A stretch of DNA of 64,000 nt from an uncultured Dysgonomonas sp. (GTDB lineage Bacteria > Bacteroidota > Bacteroidia > Bacteroidales > Dysgonomonadaceae): assembly GCA_937995835.1 (NCBI GenBank), contig CALKIV010000027.1, positions 62,001 through 126,000 of the forward strand, given 5' to 3'. Numbering within the stretch: position 1 is the first letter of the stretch; each line of letters opens with the position of its first letter. The notes below the pieces were generated by a model. The model made no database searches and had not been told where the DNA came from. It saw only the letters and a list, made by a program, of their open reading frames with translations. A program made the position numbers and the translations under genes. Shown here in pieces: positions 28,133 through 39,200 of the stretch.

Positions 28133-30655
28133 TTACTTAACTTTTACACGTAATACAGTGTATGATAGAGGAGGAAAATCATAATCAAATTGCTCTCCAA
28201 AACCATTGGAAACACTTTCTTTAGGATAAATTTTCTTTGGCTCTTCAAATGAGTTTTCATCTTCGGCATGTTGAGCCGTGAGAGAAATCACTTTTCCTTG
28301 TTTAGCTACTTCCGCAGTACCTTGTAGTTTTACTGTAGTAGAATAAGGCTTGGTATCAGCATTCGTTATCTTTAATATTATTTCTTTTGCATCTTCATCA
28401 TAACCTGACGAAATAAATTGAAGAGGTGTAGACATCGGTTCATGAGAGAGGATCAATTGACCATCCATATAGAGTTCACTCTTGGTGGGACTAACAATCA
28501 ATTTCACATCATACCATCTGTTTGTATCTATCTTTTGACTGATGCTTTTACCCGAAGCACCGGCATTGCGCCCATCTCTTACCTCCTCAACGACCGTAAT
28601 CGAATTGTTCCATCCTCCAATATTGTACATGAATCCTTTTTTCAAGTCGTCATTCAATGCTAAATAAATAAGAAAACCTTCTTTACCTCCTATTTTTCTG
28701 GCTTTGCATTCTATGGTATAGTTTTCTCCCTCAAAGCCGCCTATCACATATCTTGTTGCCGATTCTTCTGATATTTGGCGCAAAATATCCGGTTCTGCAA
28801 TCCACGTTCCTCTTATATCAGCAGATTGATCGATCTTTAGCTCAACTTCTTTTCCATTTTGTGTGACTTTTATATCCTTATATTCGACTTGTGTTTCCCA
28901 CGAACCAAAACCGAAGGTTCCTTTTGCATATTGCACAGTTTTAGCGTCACTCGTTGTACGGTTACAGCCTATATTATAGGACGGTCGATTTTCTGCTGCC
29001 ATTTTTTGCACATAATACGAACTGCGCCCCAGTACCTGTTCGGTGTCTAGCCAAATCAGATTTACAGCCCATGCTCTGTCGTTACGGTTTTCGAACAGAG
29101 GAGCATAAGAAGTCATCGTTACCAAATCTCCATTTCTTTCCATTCCCGAGATAAAAGCCGCCTCGGACAGAGCTGCAAGCATATTTCCAGAGCCTACACC
29201 ATTGTTACATGCATATTCTCCTACGTATACAGTGTAATTTCCTCTTGGATGATCGTCGAATATATGAGTGTTTTGAAAAAAGAAATTTGGAGCTACATAC
29301 CAATGTGGGTCAACCATATCCGTCTTTTCTATTTTACCTGTACCAGTTATTCCATGGTTAGAAATCAGTACTAGATTGGGATATTTTTCTTTAATCGATT
29401 TATAGAAAATATCAAAACGTTTGTCGTACTCGTCTCCCCAATTTTCATTGCCTATTTCTACATATTTCAACGGAAACGGCTCGGGATGTCCGGCTTCAGC
29501 TCTTTTAGCTCCCCATTTTGTTGTCATATCGCCTAGTGCATACTCGATAGCATCCAGACAATCGTTTAGGTAATAAGCAATTTCACTATCAGGAGAAGCA
29601 TCTGCCATTCGGAATTGGCATCCAAGACCAACATTACAAACAAACATAGCATCTGCATTGATATCTTCACAGAACTGCAACATTTCATAGTAACCAAAAC
29701 CATAAGAACAACGATAGCCCCATGTACTGTATTCGCCTGAGCGAGATGCGGGATCGCCCAATGTTTTTTTCCATTCAAAACGGTTATCTAATGTTATCCC
29801 TTCTACAACGCATCCACCCGGCCAACGCACAAAGGAAGGTTGCAAGCCAATCAACATTTCTGCAGCATCCTTTCGCAAACCATTGGTGCGATTATTAAAT
29901 GTGTTTTCGGGGAAAAGTGAAACATAGTCCAGATAAACTGTACCCGATGCATCAAACTCTATTGCCAGCTTGCCTTTAGCATTTGTGGCTGATGGAGTTA
30001 ATGTCACTTTTAAGTCATTCCATTCATTTTGTTTACTAATGTCCAAAATGGCGGATGCCAAAATATCATCTTCTTCTGAAAGAAGATGCACTGTAATGTT
30101 CCCCTTATAATCGGATGAAGGACGGATTATTGTTCTCAAGAGATATTTATCTCCCTCTTTGAATCCCATCCCCCAATAGCCTTCGTTAACAAGCCTTGTA
30201 AGTTGAGCTCCATCTTTTATTTCTACTTTCAGGTTGTTGGGAGCGGTAGAAAATTTAGGCTTGTCTTTGGTCAATTTCATTATTGCAGACAAAGAATCTT
30301 TTACTTTGAGGCTCCATCCTGGAACAGGCTCGGTTGTCCAACGATATTTTTCGGGGCGTATGTCTCCTGTTATGTGATTATGCACTTGTTTAGGATACAA
30401 TACATCGCCTTCGGCATGATAACCTTCGGGCATTTCCAACTCTTCGAAACTTCGGTTTTTGACCAACTCGGCATACAAACCGCCGTCTCCTGCATGATTG
30501 ATTTCTTCGAAAAACACTCCATACATCGATTTCGAGATGGGAGCACCTTTTTTTTGTAAATCAACTATTATTTCCTCTTTATGGCTATTATTTATGTTGC
30601 AGGATCCTGCAATACAAATAATAAAAAGTAAAATGAATTGATGTGCTTTTTTCAT
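28133..30655 (-). CDS. GH51 alpha-L-arabinofuranosidase with extra carbohydrate-binding-like domains
   Basis: 840-residue lipoprotein (lipobox CIAGSC). It starts with the GH51 sequence SKSMYGVFFEEINHAGDGG; an inserted CBM4-like beta-sandwich (about residues 125-250, with WTTEPVPGWSLKV) precedes the main barrel. Acid/base Glu404 is in EIGNENWG and the nucleophile Glu480 in YVGEYACN. After the barrel a LamG-like segment (about 600-750) interrupts the C-terminal beta domain, making it longer than minimal GH51 enzymes. It releases arabinose from arabinoxylan side chains. Located between GH127/GH146 and GH97 in the operon. Confidence 0.93.
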   Translation of the reverse strand: MKKAHQFILLFIICIAGSCNINNSHKEEIIVDLQKKGAPISKSMYGVFFEEINHAGDGGLYAELVKNRSFEELEMPEGYHAEGDVLYPKQVHNHITGDIRPEKYRWTTEPVPGWSLKVKDSLSAIMKLTKDKPKFSTAPNNLKVEIKDGAQLTRLVNEGYWGMGFKEGDKYLLRTIIRPSSDYKGNITVHLLSEEDDILASAILDISKQNEWNDLKVTLTPSATNAKGKLAIEFDASGTVYLDYVSLFPENTFNNRTNGLRKDAAEMLIGLQPSFVRWPGGCVVEGITLDNRFEWKKTLGDPASRSGEYSTWGYRCSYGFGYYEMLQFCEDINADAMFVCNVGLGCQFRMADASPDSEIAYYLNDCLDAIEYALGDMTTKWGAKRAEAGHPEPFPLKYVEIGNENWGDEYDKRFDIFYKSIKEKYPNLVLISNHGITGTGKIEKTDMVDPHWYVAPNFFFQNTHIFDDHPRGNYTVYVGEYACNNGVGSGNMLAALSEAAFISGMERNGDLVTMTSYAPLFENRNDRAWAVNLIWLDTEQVLGRSSYYVQKMAAENRPSYNIGCNRTTSDAKTVQYAKGTFGFGSWETQVEYKDIKVTQNGKEVELKIDQSADIRGTWIAEPDILRQISEESATRYVIGGFEGENYTIECKARKIGGKEGFLIYLALNDDLKKGFMYNIGGWNNSITVVEEVRDGRNAGASGKSISQKIDTNRWYDVKLIVSPTKSELYMDGQLILSHEPMSTPLQFISSGYDEDAKEIILKITNADTKPYSTTVKLQGTAEVAKQGKVISLTAQHAEDENSFEEPKKIYPKESVSNGFGEQFDYDFPPLSYTVLRVKVK

Positions 30656-30700
30656 ATTTTATGGTATTTAATTCTGAAATGGGCAAAAAATCACGGACAA

Positions 30701-33109
30701 TTACTGTTTCAACATTCGCACATAAAATATTTTTCCTGTATCACAGCCTTTCTGAGGTTGAAATCTCACAGTTATTTTTTCTTTCGAGCGATACATTGAT
30801 TCTGGTATTTTATACTCTTGATTTATAAACTTGTTTTGAGACCACTTTGCCGACAAACTCTCAGAAGCAAACAGTTGACCATCTATAAAAATATCAAAGG
30901 TCTTGTCTTTAGGCTCATTTCCCCAATATTGTACCATTAATGACATATCTTTCAAATCCCCTGCTTTCAGTGTATACTCAATATATCCTCCATCTCTAGC
31001 CTCTCGCCATGTCACATCTTGCAATGTACCCGTATGCGTATTTCGATGCTCCATCTTATGGTCAGACTCTGGTTGCTGTTCTCCCGTCTTTATTACGTCT
31101 ATCGTTCGCTTGTCGAGTTCAAGCTTGAGCCTTTCATTTTCTTTATTATTTTCAATCAACTCCTTATATTCTTGCGGAGTTGCCATAAGCCAATACATCA
31201 TATAGCGACTGTCATGAATATTATAAAATGGTTCTAACTCAATATCTTTAAACCTTTCATCGGAAAACAATTCTGGCACTGTATAATGCAATGGCTTACC
31301 TGCAATAGGTTTCATATTGCTCAGTGTTGTCAATAGTTCTTCTCTTTCTCCAATAAGAATCGGGGTATCAAAGAGTGATACAAGTTCTCCATGTGCTATA
31401 TGTGCCCAACGATGGTCGTCAGCCACTAACCCTCGCAAATCTTCTGTGCTTGTTTTTGCCCCTAATAAGATTGGACCTCGAGAGATTGAAACATAGTTAG
31501 GCACATTCGGCATTTCTTCAAGCCTTACTGCCATCGGTAAGCTTATCTCTACTATGTCGCCATTTTTCCAAGTACGTTCTATCTCTATATAAGACGATGA
31601 GGAAGATAGCCTCCCATACTGTTTCCCGTTACAACTTATTTGCATACCATTGGTTGCAACCCAACCCGGGTGACGGATCAATAGTTTAAACTTCACAGGT
31701 TTGGAAGTATGTATTGTCAATTTACTTTTTTCAGAATACGGAAATTCTGTATTTTGAGTAATAGTTATCCCTTTTTCTTTCCAGACCAGTTCAGAAGCTA
31801 CAAATAAGTTGACAAATAGAGATTCATCGTGATGGCTATAAATAAACTGTCCGTATTTTCCATGATTTTCCATACCTGTACCAACACAACACCACATAGC
31901 AGAGTTAGGTGCTGAATATACCCGATAATGTGAAGGACGAGCTGAAGTAAAATAAACATATCCTCCGTGTTCGGGATGTTGTGAAGATAGGATATGATTG
32001 TACATTGCTCTTTCATAAAAGTCAACATATTTTGCATCAGGATTCATTCTGAATAGTCCTTCCGTCAGCTTCATCATATTGTTTGTATTGCAGGTTTCGG
32101 GGCCTTCTCGCTCTTCTGTGTAACTGATGCAATCGTGTTTTGAAGGAAAGTGTTCTCTGCGACTATTTCCTCCCAGAGACAACGAACGGTTATTAACAAC
32201 TGTTTTCCAGAAGAAGTTGGCAGCAGTTACGTAATCACTATCCTCACTTAGTTCTGCCACACGCTGATATCCCACAGCTTTAGGCACTTGGGTATTAGCA
32301 TGTCTGTTATCTAAATTATCAACCATTTTAGCCATGCTGTCGAATATTTCTTTATGCGAAAAACGTTTAGCAGCCTCTAAATATCTAATTTCCTTCGTCA
32401 TTTGATAAGCATCGGCATATACTTCATTCATTCCTCCAAACTCGTTGGCAAGCATTGCTTCCATTTGCTCATCATCCAGATGAGATATGAGTTCAATTCC
32501 CCAGTCACAAAACTCCAGAAAAGCACCTTTTGCTTCTTCATTATCTGCATACAACCATGCATCTCTTAAGCCTGCATAGGTTTTATGTAAATTATACCAA
32601 GGCACCCAATATCTCCATATCAGCCCCGTATTTCCCTTTCTTATCTCTTGCCACAAATTATGCTTTGCGCCATCAATTTCTGTTACGACGGGAAAACCAC
32701 CTATATAGCCTTTCCCATTTTTACTGTTTTTTTGACAACGCTTCAACTCTTGTATCATATACACCATACGCTCTTTGCATTGCTCATCTCCTGTTGCAGC
32801 ATAGTGTATAGCCATAGCAGTCAGATAATGACCTCCAATGTGTCCGTCGAGCCCGTCACTTTCCCAATTACCGTAAGGTTCTGCCTTAGAAGGTAATCCT
32901 GCTTCTCGCAAGAATGGTGCTAAAAGTCGATCCACATCATACTCCAACAACACCTTCACATTTACATCACATGCATGTTTGAAAGGGCTGTCTAATAGTT
33001 TTACATCACCCAGAGGAAATGTATTTTGATATAATTTTTCTTGCGAATACATTCCACCCCAACAAGACAAGATCATGGTGAGAACTATAAATTTTATTCG
33101 TTTTTCCAT
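30701..33109 (-). CDS. GH127/GH146-type beta-L-arabinofuranosidase
   Basis: 802-residue secreted enzyme (signal peptide ending GGMYSQ) of the DUF1680 superfamily. An (alpha/alpha)6 catalytic barrel covers about residues 25-440, followed by beta-sandwich domains and a C-terminal DUF4986-like region. The zinc-thiolate catalytic set is intact: E338 and C340 in GPETCN, and C407 and C408 in MWCCVGTGMENH; Cys acts as the nucleophile in characterized members. ETCNTxNMM and the length resemble GH146 more than GH127. It cleaves beta-L-arabinofuranosyl linkages, unexpected next to a GH10 xylanase, because xylan arabinose is normally alpha-linked. Confidence 0.88.
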   Translation of the reverse strand: MEKRIKFIVLTMILSCWGGMYSQEKLYQNTFPLGDVKLLDSPFKHACDVNVKVLLEYDVDRLLAPFLREAGLPSKAEPYGNWESDGLDGHIGGHYLTAMAIHYAATGDEQCKERMVYMIQELKRCQKNSKNGKGYIGGFPVVTEIDGAKHNLWQEIRKGNTGLIWRYWVPWYNLHKTYAGLRDAWLYADNEEAKGAFLEFCDWGIELISHLDDEQMEAMLANEFGGMNEVYADAYQMTKEIRYLEAAKRFSHKEIFDSMAKMVDNLDNRHANTQVPKAVGYQRVAELSEDSDYVTAANFFWKTVVNNRSLSLGGNSRREHFPSKHDCISYTEEREGPETCNTNNMMKLTEGLFRMNPDAKYVDFYERAMYNHILSSQHPEHGGYVYFTSARPSHYRVYSAPNSAMWCCVGTGMENHGKYGQFIYSHHDESLFVNLFVASELVWKEKGITITQNTEFPYSEKSKLTIHTSKPVKFKLLIRHPGWVATNGMQISCNGKQYGRLSSSSSYIEIERTWKNGDIVEISLPMAVRLEEMPNVPNYVSISRGPILLGAKTSTEDLRGLVADDHRWAHIAHGELVSLFDTPILIGEREELLTTLSNMKPIAGKPLHYTVPELFSDERFKDIELEPFYNIHDSRYMMYWLMATPQEYKELIENNKENERLKLELDKRTIDVIKTGEQQPESDHKMEHRNTHTGTLQDVTWREARDGGYIEYTLKAGDLKDMSLMVQYWGNEPKDKTFDIFIDGQLFASESLSAKWSQNKFINQEYKIPESMYRSKEKITVRFQPQKGCDTGKIFYVRMLKQ

Positions 33110-33130
33110 TTTTTTTATTCTTTTGAGTTT

Positions 33131-34252
33131 TTATTCACCTACCATCTGTATCAGTTTGTGGACAATTGGTTTTGCTTGATGATTCCGATCAAATAAGAGC
33201 GGATAATCCATTCGTCCATGAACCGGAAAGTCATTTTTCCACGAATCATTATCAGTTACTCCCCATAAAGTTACACGATCTATCTTATCTTGATGCTTCA
33301 GAAATAGTTTAAAGAAATCTAAATAACGCTTCTCCCAAGCCTCTTCCACGTCTTGGGAAAGACCTGCGGTGTATGGATTCATCTCTTTGCGATAAGCGAT
33401 TGTGTCAGTTATATTTGCACTGGTCTGCCCCCATGGCGAAGGTAGTGCACTGATATCCCATTCTGTAATCATTACTTTTACGCCAGCATTGGCATAAGCT
33501 TCAATAGCAGCCTCATACTCGTCTAGACTTGGAGAATCCATATCCATATGTCCCTGCATTCCAACACCATCAATACGAATGCCTCTTTCTTTGAATGTTT
33601 GAATCATCTTTACTATTGCATTCCGCTTGCCTTCATACCATTCGTTATAATCATTATAATAGAGTTCTACATTAGGATCGGCTTCGTGGGCAAATTGAAA
33701 TGCCAATGGAATAAAATCCTCTCCTATGATCTCATAAAATTTACTATTTCGATAGGATCCATCTTCTAAAATAGCCTCATTAACCACATCCCAGCCCTTA
33801 ACAGCACCTTTATAATGTTTTACAAGGCTTGTTATATGTCTTCTCATACGCTCGATTAAGACTTCACGCGACACATTATCTCCTTTTTCATCTATAAAGA
33901 ACCATTTTGGAGCTTGTGAATGCCAAATCAATGCATGACCTACTATATGCATATTTTTTTGCTCCCCAAAGGCAACAAAACGGTCTGCTTCTGAAAAATT
34001 GAATTCCCCTTCGAGTGGCTGCACGTACATACTTTTCATGCAATCTTCAGCCACTATTGAGCTAAAATGAGACTCAACAATCTTTAACGAGAGGCTGTCT
34101 TTACCATCTATTTGATCCAGACTTAAAGCTACACCAATGTGAAACTTGTCTTTAAAAACGTCTTTCAATGTTTTCTCGGATGCCACGTTTAGGTTACAAC
34201 TTGCTATAAAAGAGACAATCAGGAATAATAATGTAACATGATAGTATTTCAT
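33131..34252 (-). CDS. GH10 endo-1,4-beta-xylanase lipoprotein
   Basis: 373-residue lipoprotein (lipobox FIASC, Cys about residue 19) made of a single GH10 barrel with no carbohydrate-binding insertion. Catalytic residues: acid/base E159 in WDVVNEAI and nucleophile E264 in ITEWDIS; GHALIWHSQ and WGVTDNDSW are also diagnostic. It cleaves the beta-1,4-xylan backbone. The residues after the Cys (NLNVAS) lack an acidic surface-export signal, so it is probably a periplasmic enzyme acting on imported xylo-oligosaccharides. Second gene of the enzyme operon. Confidence 0.96.
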   Translation of the reverse strand: MKYYHVTLLFLIVSFIASCNLNVASEKTLKDVFKDKFHIGVALSLDQIDGKDSLSLKIVESHFSSIVAEDCMKSMYVQPLEGEFNFSEADRFVAFGEQKNMHIVGHALIWHSQAPKWFFIDEKGDNVSREVLIERMRRHITSLVKHYKGAVKGWDVVNEAILEDGSYRNSKFYEIIGEDFIPLAFQFAHEADPNVELYYNDYNEWYEGKRNAIVKMIQTFKERGIRIDGVGMQGHMDMDSPSLDEYEAAIEAYANAGVKVMITEWDISALPSPWGQTSANITDTIAYRKEMNPYTAGLSQDVEEAWEKRYLDFFKLFLKHQDKIDRVTLWGVTDNDSWKNDFPVHGRMDYPLLFDRNHQAKPIVHKLIQMVGE

Positions 34253-34293
34253 ATGTTTCTATATTTAAAGCGATGAATAATTAAATTTATTTC

Positions 34294-36012
34294 TTATTCT
34301 TTTACAGTATACAGTCCAATCATAGTTCCTGTAAATCCACCAGTATTTGCTGAGGATAATTCCCTTGCCGAAATATTTTCAGACAAAAGTGACCAATTAT
34401 TACCATCCAGACTATAATAAAAATCATAGGAGGTGCCTTTAGATACAACTTTCAGATCTACAGCAGTATTGTTTTTCAAAGGAATAATATCTTTTGATAA
34501 AGTTTTTCTTTCTCCCCTATTCGTCATTTCAACTTTGATTTCTTTATTGTCGTCAACACCTTGGAGAGAGAGGAAAATATGATGTTTCTCATCTTTATAA
34601 AGCAACAATCCAGCTTTGTCTTGTTCTTCAGTGGGGTTAAAGTACAGACGTGTACTTGATGTAAATTTGTGATGTTGCATACGGCGAGCTATTAATGACG
34701 GAGTCTTTGTTTCAGAAACCGACACCGCATTTTTGTACATAGAAAGATAGCCTAGATTCTCAGATAGAGAATAAAGATCAGTGGCAGGAGCACGCAATGT
34801 CATCCATTCCAACCCAAGCATCTCGGAATCAAAATCGTCTTTCCACTCAAAGTTCCCAAATGTAATCTCTGACGATCTTACCACCCCTTTTCTCTCCAAT
34901 ACCATGGGTACTAACTCATCACCTCGAGTCATATAAGGGTAGTCATCATCACTCCATTCCACAGGCATGATAAATGTTTCTCTTCCTAAATTTTCAAATC
35001 TATTCTCAATCGGACGACATGCTAAGAATACTGCCCACCAATCACCTTCCTTGGTCTGAATGAGATCTGCATGCCCCGTACAAGTAATCGGATCGGGACG
35101 ATCGGTAGCTAAATGTCGCTGTGTCAAAATAGGATTTTTATTCCACGGTTTAAACTCTCCCATAGGACTATCACCTCTAAATATCACTTCCGAATGGTTA
35201 GGTCCTGTTCCTCCTTCAGCTGCCATGAGATAATATTTACCTTTGATCTTGTACATGTGAGGGCCTTCTATCCAAATAGGTTTTTCTGCTAGATTCACCC
35301 CTCCATTCACTAGCATCTTTGTCTTCCCAACTACTTGATCTGTTTCTACATCAAACTCATGTACACGAATCGAACGATGGCCATCGTATAGTTCTTTGCC
35401 ATCCATGCCATCGTTGTTTAGAATATAAGCACGTCCATCATCGTCAAAGAAAAAAGAGGGATCAATACCTCCAACTTCGGGAAGATAAATAGGGTCAGAC
35501 CAAGAGCCAAATGGGTCCTTTGTTTTTACAAAAAAATTACCGGCTCCTACGTTAGTTGTGATCATGTAGTAAGTTTCGTTGTGTGAGTTATATTCGATGG
35601 CAGGAGCAAATATTCCTCCACTGGTTCCTTGTCCTTGAAAGTTTTCGAGTTGAGAAGGACGGTCTAAAACATGTCCTATTTGTTTCCAGTTAACTAAATC
35701 TTTGCTGTGAAAGATAGGTACTCCCGGATAATAGATAAAAGTGGAGGTTACTAAAAAATAATCTTCACCATTGGTGCAAATGCTAGGATCGGAATACCAT
35801 CCGGGAAGTATCGGATTATAAAACTGACCACTACCAGAAAGTGGATTTTCCTTATAAAAATCATCTTCGCCATTGTAGGTGAAAGAGTCAAATAATGCTA
35901 CAGCCTTTCCGTTAGGAGTAATACTTCTTGCATCTTTTGAGTTACACGAAAAAAGAGAAGATAACATACATGCCAAAACCAATAATTTTGACAAAAAAAA
36001 GATGTTATTCAT
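34294..36012 (-). CDS. GH43 beta-xylosidase-like lipoprotein
   Basis: 572-residue lipoprotein (lipobox LFSC). It has a GH43 propeller (about residues 40-350) with base GWYSDPSI, modulator GGIDPSFFFDDDG and acid WIEGPHMY, then a C-terminal concanavalin-like sandwich (about 365-570). STFIYYPGVPIFHSKDLVNW and VFLACRPIE are typical of XynB-like beta-xylosidases and arabinofuranosidases. First gene of the enzyme operon, directly downstream of a perfect -7 box and a 14-bp tandem repeat. Likely releases xylose or arabinose from products of the adjacent GH10. Confidence 0.92.
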   Translation of the reverse strand: MNNIFFLSKLLVLACMLSSLFSCNSKDARSITPNGKAVALFDSFTYNGEDDFYKENPLSGSGQFYNPILPGWYSDPSICTNGEDYFLVTSTFIYYPGVPIFHSKDLVNWKQIGHVLDRPSQLENFQGQGTSGGIFAPAIEYNSHNETYYMITTNVGAGNFFVKTKDPFGSWSDPIYLPEVGGIDPSFFFDDDGRAYILNNDGMDGKELYDGHRSIRVHEFDVETDQVVGKTKMLVNGGVNLAEKPIWIEGPHMYKIKGKYYLMAAEGGTGPNHSEVIFRGDSPMGEFKPWNKNPILTQRHLATDRPDPITCTGHADLIQTKEGDWWAVFLACRPIENRFENLGRETFIMPVEWSDDDYPYMTRGDELVPMVLERKGVVRSSEITFGNFEWKDDFDSEMLGLEWMTLRAPATDLYSLSENLGYLSMYKNAVSVSETKTPSLIARRMQHHKFTSSTRLYFNPTEEQDKAGLLLYKDEKHHIFLSLQGVDDNKEIKVEMTNRGERKTLSKDIIPLKNNTAVDLKVVSKGTSYDFYYSLDGNNWSLLSENISARELSSANTGGFTGTMIGLYTVKE

Positions 36013-36060
36013 GGGACAAAAAACATTTTAAATGATTAAGAAATTGAATTGGTTACGTTA

Positions 36061-36068
36061 CAAACGTA
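36061..36068 (-). promoter_or_regulatory. candidate promoter of the eight-gene enzyme operon
   Basis: Reads TACGTTTG on the minus strand, a full match to the TAnnTTTG box; predicted start near 36055 leaves a 43-base leader. There is no -33 match: that position is occupied by the direct repeat at 36082-36109, as expected for a promoter that depends on an activator. Confidence 0.55.
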
Positions 36069-36070
36069 TA

Positions 36071-36109
36071 AATCAAATATTTTTTAGATATTTGATTTTA
36101 GATATTTGA
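36071..36109. repeat. perfect 14-bp tandem repeat plus inverted copy (candidate operator)
   Basis: TTTTAGATATTTGA occurs twice head to tail without a mismatch (36082-36095 and 36096-36109). AATCAAATAT at 36071-36080 is the reverse complement of ATATTTGATT in the repeat (36088-36097). The cluster is immediately upstream of the -7 box of the enzyme operon and beside the HTCS gene, so it is a good candidate for the regulator's binding site. Related TTTTAGRTAT copies occur at 53994 and 54015. Confidence 0.55.
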
Positions 36110-36208
36110 TTTCAACAATCAGATATATAGCAATAAATAGTAGTGAATTACCAATAAAATCAATTTGTATCTCTACCTAAAATATGCATTCAAACTAAAC
36201 CATCATAC

Positions 36209-39200
36209 TCAAATTTCAGTCGGAGATTTATCAAAATGTTTTTTAAAAGCTGTACTAAAGTATCCGACACTTGAGAAACCACAAAGTATGCTGATTTCCG
36301 TTACATTATACTTCCCTACTTGTAGCAATTCTAAAGCATAATTGAGTCTAATACTTTTTATAAAATCGACAGGCGATTGATCGGTCAGCGCTTTTATTTT
36401 TTTGTATAGAAGAGACGAACTGACATGCATTTCGTTCGCAAAATGGTCTTTCCCAAATTTGGGATTATCTATATTGGCATGCACCACTTCGATAGCCTTT
36501 TTCACAAATTGGTCATTCAGTTCGTTAGCAAATACTTGCTCTTCATTTCCTTTAGTTATTGTCTTCAGCACCCTATCTCGTACTGCATTTCTGTTTTCGA
36601 TAATTGTTTTAATTTTTTGATACAGCAAGTGCATATCGAAAGGTTTAGTGATGTAGTCTTCTGCCCCTAAAGAGAGTCCACGTAATTGTTCTTCCCGTTC
36701 GGTTAGGGCTGTTAACAAAATGACAGGGATATGCGATGTTTCGAATGTAGACTTTATGACACGACAAAGTTCATAACCATCCATATTGGGCATCATTATA
36801 TCGGAAACGACCAAATCTGGCATCGTTTTTTGGATATGTTCCCAAGCTTCAACTCCATCCTGAGCCATTGAGATATTTAATTTGCCACTCAATGAGTGCT
36901 TAATAAACGTTCTCAAGTCGTCATTATCTTCCACTATCAAGATATGCATATTTTTAGGTATAGCATCATCCTCTAAAGTGATATCTAACTGGATATCAAC
37001 AGACTCAGAAAGAAGCACTTCCTTTTCACTTAAAGATACAGTCTCTCCTTTTTCTACAACCTTAACAGGTATAGTGATCTGAAATCTAGATCCTTCATTT
37101 TCCTTACTCTCAAAAGCAATAATACCATCATGCAATGCCACATAGTGTTTGACTAACAGTAAGCCTATACCGGAACCTACTATTTTGGAGTTAATTGCAT
37201 TTTCACTACGATAAAACTCTTGAAACAGTTTGCCCTGCTCTTTTTTCGATATTCCCATTCCAAAGTCTCTGACCTCTAGAGTCCAATTGAAATCATCCGT
37301 CGATATAGTAATTTCTACTTGACTATTGGGATGGGAATATTTAATTGCATTAGATATTAGGTTGTCAACTATTTTTGTCATCATTATCTCGTCCACTGCT
37401 ACATGAAAGGCTACCTGATCGGAGGTAAGAATCAAGTTGATATTCTTGCTTTTAGCCAATGACTCAAACATCAGCTTCCTGTGTGATATAAAGTCTACAA
37501 TATTGACCATGTTTAACGACATTTGTCCTTTACCTATGTCTACCTTTTGAAAATCTAAGAGTTGCGTTGTAACTGAAGAAAGTCGCCTGACTTGCTCAGT
37601 GGCCAAACGTAAGAAATATTTACCTTTCTCTGACAAATTCTCTTCTGCATTCAACTCCTCTACCGGTGCTTTTATCAGTGTTAGAGAAGTACGGATATCA
37701 TGAGCTGTATTTGTAAAGAAACGAATTTTATCTTCTGTATATTGCTGTTTCAGTCTGTTGATATAAAACCTTAAAGATATGTATACGACATACAATAGGA
37801 TAAACATCAACATTAACCGAAACCACCATGCATTCCAAAATGGAGGTGCAATCTCTATCAACAACATTCGTTCGCTAATCATTTCAGACAAAGAGCTATC
37901 AAACATCCTAACTTTTAGGACATGGTTGCCACTTGACATATTAGCATAAGTGAGATTTCGATAACTGGTTGGTTCTGCCCAATCGCTATCAACCCCTTCC
38001 ATCTTCCACGAAAACTTAGCATTAGATGCTGGTGTTCCGATAGGTAAAAACTCAAGAGTCAAGGTATTTTGGCTGTAATCGAGTGAAATCTTATCTAGAC
38101 AATCGAGAGGTTTATCAAGTGAAAACACAGGATTTTCTCTTATAGATCGACCTGAAATGATCAAGTCTTGGAAGTAAATACGTCCTTCTGGTTTAGAATA
38201 TTGCAATGATGATGGGTCAAACATCACTGCACCATGATTTGTTCCCCAGATTAGCTGATTGGTTTTGAGCTTAGCCTTTGAGTTTTGATTGAAAGAAACA
38301 TTTAAGTGTAATGACATAGATGTGTACTCCTGTATACTTTTATCTTCGAGACTAAAGCTACATAGACCATTCTCTGTGCCTAACCACAGAGATCCATGTT
38401 CTAGAAAAAGGCTATTTACATGATTGGAGGTTAAGCCGGCTTTTGTTGTGTATTTCTTTACAGATTTAGTCTGAATATTAAAAGAAAGCAATCCATCACC
38501 ACTTGTTCCAAGCCAAACCTCATCGCCTATCACTAGAATATCATGAATAATATAGCCCTCTAATATAATTTCAAAAGTTTCTGTTTCTTTGTCCAACAAA
38601 CATAAGCCCAATGTACATCCTAATAAGATTTTATTAGGGCTCAATTCTGCAAATACATATACAGGTAGAGATGGATATTCTTTAAACTTATTTTTGGAAA
38701 CATTATAGCAAAATATATTACCCATAGGGCCTCCCATCCAAAGGTCTCCAGCACTATCTTCGAAGATATCAAAAATAAAATTATTGGTGAGTGTCGAATT
38801 CTTACTTTCTTTAGAATAGTAAACAGACTCTTTCCCTGTCTTTCCATCAATAACATGGACGCCTGAGGAATAAGTACCTGCCCAGATATTACCTTGTCTA
38901 TCTTCGCAAAGCGAAAGAAATGCTTGTGCATTATCACTTTTATTGTCAAAGTATGTTTTCCATTCATTCGTTTTCACATTCCAACAACTAACTCCATTAT
39001 TGGTTGCAAACCAAAGATTTCCCTTTCGATCTTCAATTATCTTGTTTACATCATTATTGTTGAGTGAGTTCGGATTGTTTATGTTGTGTGAAACCTGCAC
39101 TACATTATTTTTTTCTTTATCGAAGAATGATAACCCTCCACTATATGTGCAGACCCATATTCTCTTATTATCCTCATTGTAAATATCATATACTCCATTA

